Assembly: GCA_963716115.1 (NCBI GenBank)
Contig: CAVQSZ010000021.1
Span: forward strand, 1-64,000
Direction: 5' to 3'
From: AP-15 sp963716115
Lineage (GTDB): Bacteria > Pseudomonadota > Alphaproteobacteria > ATCC43930 > CGMCC-115725
DNA length: 64,000 bases
The position numbers were made by a program, and so were the translations under genes. Numbering within the stretch: position 1 is the first letter of the stretch; each line of letters starts with the position of its first letter. Under the pieces are notes generated by a model. It searched no databases and had not been told where the DNA came from. It saw only the letters and a program-made list of their open reading frames with translations. Below are positions 44,253 to 56,035 of the stretch, in pieces.

Positions 44253-45077
44253 ATGGGGGCGCCGCCCGGCGAGCTTGCCTGGCTGGCGGTCGCGGTGATC
44301 GGCGCCGGGGTGGTGACCGGGCTCCTCGCCGGCCTCTTCGGGATCGGCGGCGGCGCGGTCATCGTCCCGGTGCTCTACGAGGTGTTCCGCCTCCTCGGCG
44401 TCCCCGAGGCGGTGCGCATGCAGCTCTCGATCGGCACCTCGCTCGCCATCATCCTGCCGACCGCGCTGCGCTCCTACCGCGCGCACCGCGAGAAGGGGCT
44501 GGTGATCCCGGAGGCGCTGCGGGCCTGGGCGCTGCCCTCCGTCCTCGGCGTCGCCGCGGGCTCGGTCGCCGCGGCCTTCGCCCCCGCGGGCTTCTTCAAG
44601 GCGGCGTTTGTCGTGATCGCCGGGGTCATCGCCGCCAAGCTGCTGATCGGCTCCGACAGCTGGACATTGGGCCGCGAGCTGCCCGGCCGCCCGGCGATGG
44701 CCGGGATCGGCTTTGCGATCGGGCTCGGCTCGTCGCTGATGGGGATCAGCGGCGGCTCGCTCGCCACGATGGCGCTGACCCTCTACGGCAAGCCGATCCA
44801 CAACGCGGTGGCGACCTCGGCCGGGATCGGCGTGCCGATCACCATCGCCGGCGCGATCGGCTACCTCTTGGCCGGGCTGCCGCATCAGAGCCTGCTGCCG
44901 CCGCTGTCGCTGGGCTTCGTCTCGGTGATCGGCGTCGTCATGATCGCGCCGGTCTCGAGCTGGGTCGCGCCCTACGGCGCGCGCCTCGCCCACGCCCTGC
45001 CCAAGCGCCGGCTCGAGATCGGGTTCGGCCTCTTTCTGCTGATCGTCTCGCTGCGCTTTCTGGTCAGCCTCGCCTGA
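44253..45077 (+). CDS. TauE/SafE (TSUP) family membrane exporter
   Basis: The 274-aa protein has eight or so membrane helices and the two TSUP repeats: GLLAGLFGIGGGAVIVPVL near the N terminus and GLGSSLMGISGGSLATMAL in the second half. Members export sulfite, sulfoacetate or related anions. A link to the SoeABC enzyme at 6-11 kb is possible but the genes are far apart. Intact. Confidence 0.9.
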   Translation: MGAPPGELAWLAVAVIGAGVVTGLLAGLFGIGGGAVIVPVLYEVFRLLGVPEAVRMQLSIGTSLAIILPTALRSYRAHREKGLVIPEALRAWALPSVLGVAAGSVAAAFAPAGFFKAAFVVIAGVIAAKLLIGSDSWTLGRELPGRPAMAGIGFAIGLGSSLMGISGGSLATMALTLYGKPIHNAVATSAGIGVPITIAGAIGYLLAGLPHQSLLPPLSLGFVSVIGVVMIAPVSSWVAPYGARLAHALPKRRLEIGFGLFLLIVSLRFLVSLA

Positions 45078-45286
45078 ATTGCCGAGGTCTCCGTCAACGG
45101 GCTGTTCGTCGCCCCCGTCAAGGAGCGTGCGAATTTATCCCGCCGTCAGCTGCTTGGCCCGCTCCCCCGGCATCCCGGCTTTCGCCGGGACAGCGATGGA
45201 GGAAACCCGTCAGTTTCCATCTCGCCGTGTTCTTCTGATCTTGGATACGACTGTAGATCCTCCTGCCTGGCCCTGTATCGCCGCCC
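45078..45286. repeat. Short intergenic region with a palindrome
   Basis: CCCGGCATCCCGGCTTTCGCCGGGACAGCG (about 45167-45196) is a dispersed-type palindrome between convergent genes, possibly a bidirectional terminator, though T runs are absent. Confidence 0.4.
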
Positions 45287-46336
45287 TCAGTGGAATTTCG
45301 GCATGACCTCCCGACAGAGGAGGTTCATCGCGGTCATCACCTGCGCGTGCGGGATCAGGCCGCCGCAATTCAATTCGGCAAGGATGCCGTCGACGCCGAG
45401 CTCATGCTGCAGCGCGCGCAGCCGCTCGACCACCTGATCGGGGGTGCCGACCAGGACCTGGCCCTGCAACGCCTCGTCATAGGTCAGGCTTTCGAGCCGC
45501 GCCAGCCGCTCCGAGCGGCCCTCGACCGCCCGCGTGCCGGCCCGCGACATCGAATCGCGCAGCCGCTCGGTCTGCTCGCGGTAGAAATGCATCAGGCTTT
45601 CCCGCGGCTCGGAGCGCGCCTGGTCGGCGGTTTCGGCGAGATAGGTCGGGACCCGCAGAAACACCTGCCCCGCGCCTGGATGCCCGGCCGCCGCGTAGGC
45701 CTCGCGGTAGGCGCGGACCGCCGGGGCGAACTCGGCGAAGTCGCCGTGGCGGGCGTTGATGAAGATCGGCAGGCCGCGCTCGCCGACCGCGGGGTAGGTG
45801 TCGGGGCTGGCGGCGGCGATGCGGATCGGCGGCGACGGCTGCTGATAGGGCTTCGGCGTCACCGCGATATTGTCGAAGCGGTAGTATTTGCCGTCGAACG
45901 AGACCGCCGGCCGCGACCACGCCTGCTCGACGATGTCGAGGACCTCAAGAAAGCGGTCGCGGCTTTCCGCGTAGGAGACGCCGTAGTCTTCATAGGTGCG
46001 CGGCAGGCCGCTGCGGCCGACGCCGAAGATCAGGCGCCCGCGGCTGATCTGATCGACCGTCGCGGCCTCCTCGGCGAGCCGCAGCGGGTGGCACAGCGGC
46101 AACACCTGGACCGCGATCCCGATCTTGATGCGGCGGGTGCGGGCGGCGATCGCGCTGGCGATGCTGAGCGGCGCCGACAAGACCGAGCGCTGCGGGTCGA
46201 AATGCAGCTCGGCCAGCCACATCACGTCGAGGCCCCATTCCTCGGCCGCGTCGATCTGGGCAAAGGCTTCGGCGAAGGCATCGGCGTCGCTGCGCCCCGG
46301 CAATGCCGGGAACTGGTGAAACATGCCGAATTCCAT
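45287..46336 (-). CDS. LLM-class flavin-dependent oxidoreductase
   Basis: A 349-aa luciferase-like monooxygenase: MEFGMFHQFPALPG start, MWLAELHFDPQRSVLSAPL, IGIAVQVLPLCHPLRLAEE, and GRLIFGVGRSGLPRTY. It would use reduced FMN (or F420) and oxygen on an unknown substrate. Intact; divergent from the lipoprotein gene with a CRP-type site between them. Confidence 0.85.
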   Translation of the reverse strand: MEFGMFHQFPALPGRSDADAFAEAFAQIDAAEEWGLDVMWLAELHFDPQRSVLSAPLSIASAIAARTRRIKIGIAVQVLPLCHPLRLAEEAATVDQISRGRLIFGVGRSGLPRTYEDYGVSYAESRDRFLEVLDIVEQAWSRPAVSFDGKYYRFDNIAVTPKPYQQPSPPIRIAAASPDTYPAVGERGLPIFINARHGDFAEFAPAVRAYREAYAAAGHPGAGQVFLRVPTYLAETADQARSEPRESLMHFYREQTERLRDSMSRAGTRAVEGRSERLARLESLTYDEALQGQVLVGTPDQVVERLRALQHELGVDGILAELNCGGLIPHAQVMTAMNLLCREVMPKFH

Positions 46337-46462
46337 GGCGGCGGTCTCCTTCTGGCCCTTCCTGGCATCGTGGACATCGCACAGCGCACGCGCAAGAGGC
46401 GAGAGCCGCAGCGCGGCCCGGCCAGAAGCCCAACCCCGCCGCGGCAATTAATTTCGGTCCGG

Positions 46463-46478
46463 TGTGAAACGCCTCACA
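46463..46478. promoter_or_regulatory. CRP-type palindrome
   Basis: TGTGAAACGCCTCACA is a perfect TGTGA-N6-TCACA site, between the divergent LLM gene (start 46336) and the lipoprotein gene (start 46606). A weak -10-like CAACAT at 46500-46505 would put it near -41.5 for the plus-strand gene. Confidence 0.6.
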
Positions 46479-46605
46479 CGCGCCGCGGCGCCGCCGGCGC
46501 AACATCGACCCAACCGGCCGGCGAAAGAGCGGGAGAGGAGCATATCAGATGCGCAACGCAGAAGGCGCTTCGGGCGCCGCGCCGATACAACCGAAGGAGA
46601 AGAAC

Positions 46606-47590
46606 ATGAAGCATCCGATCGCCGCCTTGGGACTGCTGACGCTGGCGAGCTTATCGACCGCCTGCACCCGCTATATTCACGACACCTTCAATGTCGATGC
46701 CGGGAGCGGCGCGACGCTCGACGCACAGCAGCGGGTTATCCTGGTGACGAAGCAAGGCGGGCCCGAGCATAACCAATTCCTCGTCTGCGCCGAGCCGAGC
46801 CCGGACGCGATCTCGGCGATCGCCGGAGCCGTGGCGCTGCAAGGCGGCAACGCGGAGGTCCAGGGCGGGCTCAACGCGGCGATGAGCGAGGCCGCCGCCT
46901 CGATCGGCATCCGCACCCCGACAATCCAGCTGTTGCGGGACGGCCTCTACCGCGCCTGCGAAGGCTATCTGAACGGGATCCTCGACCGCGAATCCTACCA
47001 GATCATCCTGCGCAACTATGACCGGGTGATGGTGGCGCTGCTGGCGCTCGACGCCGCAGCAGGCAGCCCGCGCGCGCAGAACATCTCGATCTCCGGCGGC
47101 GACGTGCAGGTGCAGGGCGGATCGGGAAAAGGCGCGTCCGCCGGCGCCGGCGACGGCGGATCGCCCGGCGGCGAAACGCCGGGATCGATCACGATCAAGG
47201 CGCAGGCGGGCGCGGCGCCGGCGAGCGCCCCGAGCCTCGTCGGCATCGAGCACGCCGACCAGGTCATGAAGACGGTGGCCGATTACATGCTCGACAACAA
47301 CAAATGGTACGTCGCCAATTGCCTGACCATAGTCGAGCAGCGGCTCAAGCCACATCCGACTTATGGAGATACTGTGGTGGATCCCGCCAAGGAAGATCCG
47401 GCGAGGATACCGAACCGCACGAGACTCCCTGATCAGGGATTGCGAGAGCGTTCTTGCCGGCAGGTCCAGGCTCGACGGGCCGCGCCTATACGCCGGCGAC
47501 ATGCCATCGAAACCCTTGGGGCCGGCCGGCCGCGCGGCGAAGCCCGGGGCGCCGGCGCGCCCCGCGGCGGTGGCGGTGAGCAATCCGTAA
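46606..47590 (+). CDS. Predicted lipoprotein of unknown function, frameshift near the 3' end
   Basis: A signal with lipobox LSTAC (Cys20) starts the protein, then DTFNVDAGSGATLDAQQRVI, FLVCAEPSPDAISAIAG and LLRDGLYRACEGYLNGI. A Gly/Ser-rich linker (residues about 165-205) precedes a conserved-looking tail DQVMKTVADYMLDNNKWYV. Near 47420 the frame probably shifts to one reading LIRDCESVLAG and ending at 47590; the other frame runs into Arg-rich nonsense. No named family. The ATG follows GAAGGAGAAG. Confidence 0.7.
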
Positions 47591-47717
47591 CGCAGGGGGG
47601 TCGCGCATGACGGCCGCCGGCCCCTTCGGCTTGCCTTGCTGCGGCGCGCTCTCTATCCTCGCGCGCCGGACGAGGCCCGGCCGGCCGATCCCGCCGGCCC
47701 ATGCGAGGACAGTGTCG

Positions 47718-47893
47718 ATGGCGAAGATCAAGGTGGCGCAGCCGGTCGTCGAGCTCGACGGCGACGAGATGACCGGATCATCTGGAGCTTGATCAAGACC
47801 AAGCAGATCCGGCCGTATCTCGACGTCGACCCGAAATATTACGACCTCGGTGTGAAGAGCCGCGACGCCCTCTCGTCAGTGCGACGTCAATAG
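47718..47893 (+). pseudogene. icd: N-terminal remnant of dimeric NADP-isocitrate dehydrogenase
   Basis: ATG 47718 begins MAKIKVAQPVVELDGDEMT, the start of the type found across alphaproteobacteria. One base is missing at about 47775; the other frame then gives RIIWSLIKTKQIRPYLDVD and YYDLGVKSRDA. Resemblance ends there, about residue 47, just where the monomeric enzyme gene has been inserted. The continuation is found at about 50203. Confidence 0.85.
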
Positions 47894-47934
47894 ATCAACT
47901 CAGCCGAACGTAAGCGGCGCGCGGAGATGTAAGC

Positions 47935-50157
<2,223 letters not shown>

Positions 50158-50195
50158 CGCGGCGTCAAGTGGAGCCGCCGCCCAGGGCAGCCCGC

Positions 50196-50368
50196 CGACG
50201 ACAAGACCACCGACGACAAGATCACCGTCGACGCGGCCGATGCGATCAAGCAGGGACGACATGACGCGCGATCTGGCGATCCTGGTTCGCGCTGATCATC
50301 CCTGGTTGACGACCAGTCAGTTCCTCGACAAGCTCGACGCAAATCTGCAAAAGGCCATGGCGCAGTAA
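50196..50368 (+). pseudogene. icd: Internal and C-terminal remnants of dimeric NADP-isocitrate dehydrogenase
   Basis: The stretch from about 50203 encodes TDDKITVDAADAIKQ, which follows directly on the RDA of the upstream remnant in the intact protein. It is then joined to MTRDLAILVRADHPWLTTSQ and FLDKLDANLQKAMAQ, the normal C terminus, in another frame from 50261. About 300 internal residues are deleted at the junction near 50251-50260. Confidence 0.85.
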
Positions 50369-50390
50369 GGCATTGTGAAGGGAAGCTTTG

Positions 50391-51348
50391 ATGCAGCTCA
50401 GCATCCTCGATGATTATCAGGGCGTGGCGCTCGGCATGGCCGATTGGGCCCCGCTCAAAGCCCGCGGCGTGGAGATCGCGGTCGAGCGCCATGCCTTCGC
50501 CGACGCCGACGCGGTGGTGCGCGCGCTCGCAGATTCCGAGCTGGTCGCGGCGATGCGCGAGCGCACGCCGTTTCCGAAATCGATTGTCGATCGCCTGCCC
50601 AAGCTGAAGCTGTTGATCACCACCGGCATGCGCAACGCCTCCTTCGACATGGCGGCGCTGAAGGAGCGCGGCGTCACCGTGTGCGGCACCGGCGGCCCCG
50701 GCGGCGGCAACGAGGATACCGCCGAGCTCGCCTGGGGGCTGATCCTTGGCGCTGCCCGGCGCATCGCCGAGGATCACCAGCTGATGCGGCAAGGCGGCTG
50801 GCAGACCCGGATCGGCCATCGCGTCGCCGGCAAGACGCTTGGGCCTCTTGGGCCTCGGGCGCCTCGGCGGCGCGGTCGCCAGGGTCGGCCTCGCCTTTGG
50901 CATGAAGGCGATCGCCTGGAGCCAGAACCTGACGGCCGAGAGGGCCAGCGAGCAAGGGGTCGAGCGGGTCGAGAAGGACGAGCTGTTCCGCCGCGCCGAC
51001 ATTCTCTCGGTGCACCTGGTGCTGAGCCCGCGCAGCCGCGGCCTGGTCGGCGCGCGCGAGATCGGGCTGATGAAGCCCTCCGCGATCGTCGTCAACACCT
51101 CGCGCGGGCCGATCTGCGACACCGAAGCGATCGTCGCCGCGCTGAAGGAAGGGCGCCTCGCCTATGCCGGGTTCGACGTCTACGACAAGGAGCCGCTGCC
51201 GATCGACCACCCGCTGCGCACCGCGCCGAACGTGATCCTGACGCCGCATATCGGCTACGTCACGGACGAGAACTACCGCAGCTCCTACCCGCAGATCGTC
51301 GAGAACATCGCGGCCTATCTCGACGGCAAGCCGATCCGCGTGATCTGA
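50391..51348 (+). CDS. D-2-hydroxyacid dehydrogenase (phosphoglycerate dehydrogenase-like), frameshifted
   Basis: The 318-aa restored protein starts MQLSILDDYQGVAL, has KLKLLITTGMRNASFDMAAL and GGNEDTAELAWGLILGAARR. After a shift near 50840 it continues LGLGRLGGAVARVGLAFGM (NAD site), VVNTSRGPICDTEAI (Arg), FDVYDKEPLP (Glu) and LTPHIGYVTDENY (His). The catalytic triad is complete, so an indel error is likely. Substrate unknown. Confidence 0.82.
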
Positions 51349-51405
51349 CGCGAGCTTGATCCGCCCTGCGTTTTCGCGGAAATGACGCAGCCGGGTCTCT
51401 GAGGC

Positions 51406-51954
51406 ATGAGCGGCGGCGATTTTGCGATCCGGGCCTCGCAGGACGGCGATCTCGAGCGGATCGCGGCGATCTACCGTCATCATGTCCTGCACGGGGTCGC
51501 CTCGTTCGAGGAAATCCCGCCCGGGCCCGACGAGCTCGGGCGGCGGCGCGCCGGGATCCTGGCGCGCGGCCTGCCTTATCTGGTCGCCGAGCGGGCCGGA
51601 CGGGTGCTCGGCTACTGCTACGCCGGGCCCTATCGGACGCGCTCGGCCTATCGCTTCACGCTCGAAGATTCGATCTACATCGACCCCGAGGAGGTCGGGC
51701 GCGGGATCGGCCGGGCGCTGCTGGCGCTGCTGATCGAGCGCTGCGCGGCGCTCGGCTATCGGCAGATGGTCGCGGTGATCGGCGGCAGCGACCAGTGGCC
51801 GTCGATCCGCCTGCACGAGGCGCTGGGCTTCGCCCGGACCGGCCTGCTGCCCGCGGTCGGGCGCAAATTCGGCGGCTGGGTCGACGGCGTCCTGATGCAG
51901 CGCTCGCTCGGTCCGGGGGCCGCGACCGCGCCGGGGGACATCATCCGCGGCTGA
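51406..51954 (+). CDS. GNAT-family N-acetyltransferase, phosphinothricin acetyltransferase-like
   Basis: The 182-aa protein has IRASQDGDLERIAAIYRHHV, GVASFEEIPP, LGYCYAGPYRTRSAYRF and the acetyl-CoA loop EVGRGIGRALLALLIE, then HEALGFARTG. This order matches PAT/Bar-like acetyltransferases, which acetylate amino acids such as methionine sulfone or phosphinothricin. Intact. Confidence 0.85.
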   Translation: MSGGDFAIRASQDGDLERIAAIYRHHVLHGVASFEEIPPGPDELGRRRAGILARGLPYLVAERAGRVLGYCYAGPYRTRSAYRFTLEDSIYIDPEEVGRGIGRALLALLIERCAALGYRQMVAVIGGSDQWPSIRLHEALGFARTGLLPAVGRKFGGWVDGVLMQRSLGPGAATAPGDIIRG

Positions 51955-51976
51955 AGGAGCCGAAGCCGGGCGCCGC

Positions 51977-53221
51977 TCAGAACAGGATGCCGGTCTCGAC
52001 CAGCACGCGCGACTGGCTGGTGTTGGTCCCGTTCGCGCCGAAGCCGAGCCCGGAGGCGACGCCGTTGGCCTTGACCCAGGAGAACTCGGCGCGGGCGAAG
52101 AAATATTTGTATTGGTAGGCCGGCGTCAGGGTCAGCGAGAAGGCGCCGCTGCCGGGGCCGTAGAGCAGGTTGTTGTTGCCGGTGGTCCCGATGTATTCGA
52201 CCCGCCCGCCGAGGTTGACGCCATTGCCGAAATTGTAGTTGGCCAGCACCGCGGCGCCGAAGGTCGAGGCGCTCGACCCGATCCCGATGCTGTTGTTGGT
52301 CGGCACGTGGGTTGCCTGGAAATAGGGCTGGATGATCCACGGATCGGAATTGTAGGTGTAGATCAAATTGTAGATTTGCGAGTTGTTCTGCAGCAGCGGG
52401 GTCCGCAGCGTGTTGACGCTGGTCTTGCCGAGATTGCCGCTGGCGACGAACCCGAAGGAGTTGGCGGTGTCGAGGGTGTAGGTGGCGGAGCCGGCGAGCC
52501 AGTTCCACACCCCCGAATCAAAGCCGTCGGTGAACGACAGCGACAGGGCGACCGGGCCGATCGTGTAGTTGGCCTGGGCCCCCTTGCTGATCGCCGGCTC
52601 CTGGTTCCACAACAGGCCGCGCTCGATATTGAGGTTCTGGAAGGAAAAGATGTATTCGGCGCCGATCAGGGTCGGCAATTTGCCGCCTTGGATCGAGAAG
52701 TTGTCGGTCGGCGCGACTTTCAGGAAACCCATCGGGAACGGCCCCCACAGATTGCCGAACGGCGTGTTGGAGCCGAAGGTCGCCTGCGCCGCCGAGATGT
52801 AGGGCAGGCCCAGCGAGGAGATCGAATAGGCGCCGCCCTGCACATAGAACTGCAGCCATCCGTCGGTCTTTTGCAGGAACAGCTGGCCGTTGCTCATGTC
52901 CGCCTGCGTCGCGCGGTTGCCCGGAATGACGTTGGGCACGACATTGTTCTGCCACTGGAAGAGGCCGCTGCCGACGCCGCCCAGATAGAAGTCGCCGAGC
53001 CCGGTCTCGAACTTGGTCGGCGGCTGCGCCATCGTCAGCGGGCCGAGGATCACGGGCGCGATCAGCGGCGAGGCGGGCGCCGCGGCCGCTTGCTCGGCTG
53101 CTTCGTGACCACCCCCGGGCGGCGGCGCGGTGGGCTCGTCGGCCCATGCCGCGGGCGCGCCGGCGAGCATTGCGCCGGCCAGCGCGGCGCCCGGGATCAT
53201 GCTTTTCTTGATGCTCTTCAT
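51977..53221 (-). CDS. Outer-membrane beta-barrel porin-like protein
   Basis: The 414-aa protein has a signal peptide (MIPGAALAGAMLAGAPAAWA) and an Ala/Pro-rich linker. A barrel domain of alternating strands follows (FETGLGDFYLGGVGSGLFQW, GWLQFYVQGGAYSISSLG, VALSLSFTDGFDSGVWNW) and the protein ends in Phe (VETGILF), as BamA substrates do. It resembles the large group of putative beta-barrel porins in alphaproteobacteria. The cargo is unknown. Confidence 0.82.
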   Translation of the reverse strand: MKSIKKSMIPGAALAGAMLAGAPAAWADEPTAPPPGGGHEAAEQAAAAPASPLIAPVILGPLTMAQPPTKFETGLGDFYLGGVGSGLFQWQNNVVPNVIPGNRATQADMSNGQLFLQKTDGWLQFYVQGGAYSISSLGLPYISAAQATFGSNTPFGNLWGPFPMGFLKVAPTDNFSIQGGKLPTLIGAEYIFSFQNLNIERGLLWNQEPAISKGAQANYTIGPVALSLSFTDGFDSGVWNWLAGSATYTLDTANSFGFVASGNLGKTSVNTLRTPLLQNNSQIYNLIYTYNSDPWIIQPYFQATHVPTNNSIGIGSSASTFGAAVLANYNFGNGVNLGGRVEYIGTTGNNNLLYGPGSGAFSLTLTPAYQYKYFFARAEFSWVKANGVASGLGFGANGTNTSQSRVLVETGILF

Positions 53222-53329
53222 CGGGGAAGGGGTCTTTCGCACGAAGGTTCCACGGAGCGGGCCTGCGCCGCTGCGGCCGTCGACGCAAAAGCCGTACCAT
53301 CGGCCGGCAGGGCTGGAGCACGACCTCTT

Positions 53330-53700
53330 CCGGTGCGATCGCCCCGTCTCGTCACCCCCGCGAAAGCGGGGCTCCATGGGCAGTTGACGGAGCGTTGGCC
53401 CCTGCGTTCCTGCTTTCGCGCAGGGCTGTCCGGGGAAAATTCGGGTCGCAGTGTCGAGCGGGTGTTCTTGTCGATACGAAAGACAACCTAAGATCGTCTT
53501 GGCCGGGCTTGATCCGGCCATCCACGCCTTCGCTTTCCGGCGCTGAAGCCGTGGATGGCCGGGATCAAGCCCGGCCAAGACGATCTAGAACATGATCGCT
53601 AATGCAATCAGTTTCGCTTGCCGCATCAGAATTTTCCCCGGACAGCCCTGCGCTTTCGCGGGAATGACGGAAAGAACCAAGGCGCTCTGGACTTATTCGA
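53330..53700. repeat. Intergenic cluster of dispersed palindromic repeats
   Basis: A CCCGCGAAAGCGGGG hairpin lies at 53348-53362. GCAGGGCTGTCCGGGGAAAA (53415-53434) and its inverse TTTTCCCCGGACAGCCCTGC (53632-53651) flank a long hairpin in which CGTCTTGGCCGGGCTTGATC (53498-53517) pairs with GATCAAGCCCGGCCAAGACG (53563-53582). No gene is seen. Confidence 0.8.
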
Positions 53701-53784
53701 TCAAGCGCCGGGGGTCGGCGACGCGGGCGCCGTACGGCGCCTCGTGATTAATATTTGGGCAGGCTGGGCGGTTCTTGTGCGCCG

Positions 53785-54603
53785 CTACCCCTTCGGGCGC
53801 GGGTAGACCTCATCGATGACATCGTCGATCCAATGGGTCGCGAGACCGGGGATTTCGACGATTTCGGCCGACAGCTCCAGCCCGTCGAGCTCGTAGAGGA
53901 CGGCGCCGAGCCGCTTCTCGCCCGGCATCGGCGGCTGGATCTCGGGGCCGACCAGAAAGCTCGACGCCGGCGCCCAGAGGTAGCGGGTCCCGTCGCGGCG
54001 GAAATCATGCGCCTTGTGCAGGTGGCCGCTGGCGACGAGGGCGACAGGCCGGCGGCGCATCAGCTCGAGGAGGCGGGCGCGCGGCGCGGGCTTGACCGAC
54101 CAGTAGCCGGCATCGGCCTCGTCGGGGTGGTCGAGAAACAGCGGGCGGTGCAGAAACCAGGCGACCCGGCGGCCGTGCGCCCCGGCCATAGCGTCATCGA
54201 GCCAGCGATCCTGGTCCGCCTCGGCCGCTTCGCCGCTGCCGAGGAGCATCGCGTCGAGCCCGATCAGCCGCCAGCCGGCGACATCCTCGACCCACCGATC
54301 CGGCCCGAAATGGGCGCGCCAGCGGGCGAGCCGCCCGGCGTTGACCGGCTGGCGCGGATGGCGCGGGTCGCCGACATCGTGATTGCCCGGCACGGCCAGA
54401 AAACGCACGCCGAGGCCGCGCAGCAGCGCTGCGGCGTAGGCCATGTCCTCCTCGGCATCGGCGCCGTCGACGGTGACGTCGCCGGTGTGGATCACAAGGT
54501 CGGGAAGCTGCGCCCTGATCCAGTCGGCGAGCGGCGGCCAGTTGTCGGCGAAATGCGCCTTCTTCGGGCTCAGATGCGTGTCGGAAATCTGGATTACCCG
54601 CAT
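53785..54603 (-). CDS. Metallophosphoesterase, cyclic-nucleotide phosphodiesterase-like
   Basis: The 272-aa protein has the calcineurin-like motifs in order: VIQISDTHLSPKKAHF, LVIHTGDVTVDG, FLAVPGNHDVGDP, and GHLHKAHDF. The layout fits the CpdA/Icc class III phosphodiesterases, which may hydrolyse cAMP. Given the two CRP-type sites in this window that is a suggestive but unproved match. Its start overlaps the upstream HAD gene by 10 nt. Confidence 0.85.
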   Translation of the reverse strand: MRVIQISDTHLSPKKAHFADNWPPLADWIRAQLPDLVIHTGDVTVDGADAEEDMAYAAALLRGLGVRFLAVPGNHDVGDPRHPRQPVNAGRLARWRAHFGPDRWVEDVAGWRLIGLDAMLLGSGEAAEADQDRWLDDAMAGAHGRRVAWFLHRPLFLDHPDEADAGYWSVKPAPRARLLELMRRRPVALVASGHLHKAHDFRRDGTRYLWAPASSFLVGPEIQPPMPGEKRLGAVLYELDGLELSAEIVEIPGLATHWIDDVIDEVYPRPKG

Positions 54604-55263
54604 CGCTCCCCGCGCAGAAAGGCGGCGAGCTCGGCCATCTGCCCGAACACGGCCGAGCAGCCGGCGGCGAGCAGCCGGTCGGCGTGATCGCCGGGGCAAT
54701 GGCTGCCGCCGCAGAAACCGACGACCGGCATCCGCGCGGCGAGCGCCGCCTCGACGCCGGCCGGGCTGTCCTCGACCACAAGGCATTCCGACGGGGCCAC
54801 GGCGAGCTCGCGCGCGGCATGGAGGAAGAGGTCGGGCGCGGGCTTGCCGGCGGCGACCTGCGTCGCGCTGAAGACGTGCGGGTCGAAGAGCGGCAAGAGC
54901 CCGGTCAGCGCCAGCCGCTCGCGCACCCGCGGCAAGTGACCGTTCGAGGCGACGCAGCGCGGCACCGGCAGCCCGGCGAGCAGCGCCTCGATGCCGGGCA
55001 TCGGCTGCAACTCGCGCTGCAAGCGCAAGGGCTGCGCGCGCCGCGCATGGTCTCGAAGAACTCGTCCGTCGAGCGTGCGCCCGAAGCGGGCCTCGACCGC
55101 GGCGGTCAGGGTCGCGCGGTTGCGGCCGAAGCCCAGCGCCAGCGCCTCCTCGATCGTCGCCGGGAGAATCCGCCTCGACGAGGCATTCGCCGAGCACGCG
55201 GGCGAAGATCAGCTCGCTGTCGATCAGCACGCCGTCGCAATCGAAAATGACGAGATCGGGCAT
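54594..55263 (-). CDS. HAD-superfamily phosphatase (beta-phosphoglucomutase-like), two frameshifts
   Basis: The N terminus LVIFDCDGVLIDSELIFARV carries the HAD nucleophile. After shifts near 55170 and 55030 the frame continues MPGIEALLAGLPVPRCVASN (motif II), KPAPDLFLHAARELAV (motif III Lys) and CLVVEDSPAGVEAALAA (motif IV). The restored product is about 222 aa, usual for the group. It is coupled to the phosphodiesterase gene. Confidence 0.78.
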
Positions 55264-55276
55264 CTCGCTGTTGCCG

Positions 55277-56035
55277 TCAGCCGCGGCCGATATAGGGCAT
55301 CTTGGTCGCCATCACGGTCATGAACTGGACGTTGGCCTCGAGCGGCAGGGTGGCCATGTAGAGGACACCTCGGGCGACGTGCTCGACATCGATGCGCGGC
55401 TCGGCCTCGACCCGGCCGGTGGCCTGCAGGCGGCCGCGGGCGGTGTCCTCGTTGCGGGTGGTGGCGGCATTGCCGATGTCGATCTGGCCGCAGGCGATGT
55501 CGTATGGCCGGCCGTCCAACGACAGCGAGCGGGTCAAGCCGGTCAGCGCGTGCTTGGTCGCGACATAGGGGGTCGAGCTGCGCCGCGGCACATGCGCCGA
55601 GACCGAGCCGTTGTTGATGATCCGCCCGCCCTGCGGCTCCTGCTCCTTCATCATGCGGAAGGCGTGCTGCGCGCACAGGAACGAGCCGGTCAAATTGACC
55701 GAGACGACGTTCGACCACTGCTCGAGGGTCAAATCCTCGAACGCCACGCCGCGGGTGCTGATGCCGGCATTGTTGAACAACAGGTCGATGCGCCCGTAGG
55801 CCTCCCTGACCCGGTCGAACAGGGCGGCGATCTGCGCCGGGTCGGACACGTCGGTCGGCACGACCAGGGTGCGCGGCGGCGGCGCGTTGGCGAGGGCGGC
55901 GGTCTCCTCGAGCATCCCGCGGCGGCGGCCGGCGAGCACGACGGAAAACCCCGCCTCGACCAAGGCCAAGGCCGAGGCGCGGCCGATGCCGCTGCCGGCG
56001 CCGGTGACGACGGCGATCTTTGCTGGTGTTTGCAT
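55277..56035 (-). CDS. SDR-family oxidoreductase
   Basis: An intact 252-aa classical SDR: AVVTGAGSGIGRASALALVE, LLFNNAGISTRGVAFEDLT, and the catalytic NNGSVSAHVPRRSSTPYVAT with a following Lys. The C-terminal part has ARGVLYMATLPLEANVQFMT. It precedes the HAD gene by 13 nt on the same strand. Substrate unknown. Confidence 0.87.
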   Translation of the reverse strand: MQTPAKIAVVTGAGSGIGRASALALVEAGFSVVLAGRRRGMLEETAALANAPPPRTLVVPTDVSDPAQIAALFDRVREAYGRIDLLFNNAGISTRGVAFEDLTLEQWSNVVSVNLTGSFLCAQHAFRMMKEQEPQGGRIINNGSVSAHVPRRSSTPYVATKHALTGLTRSLSLDGRPYDIACGQIDIGNAATTRNEDTARGRLQATGRVEAEPRIDVEHVARGVLYMATLPLEANVQFMTVMATKMPYIGRG

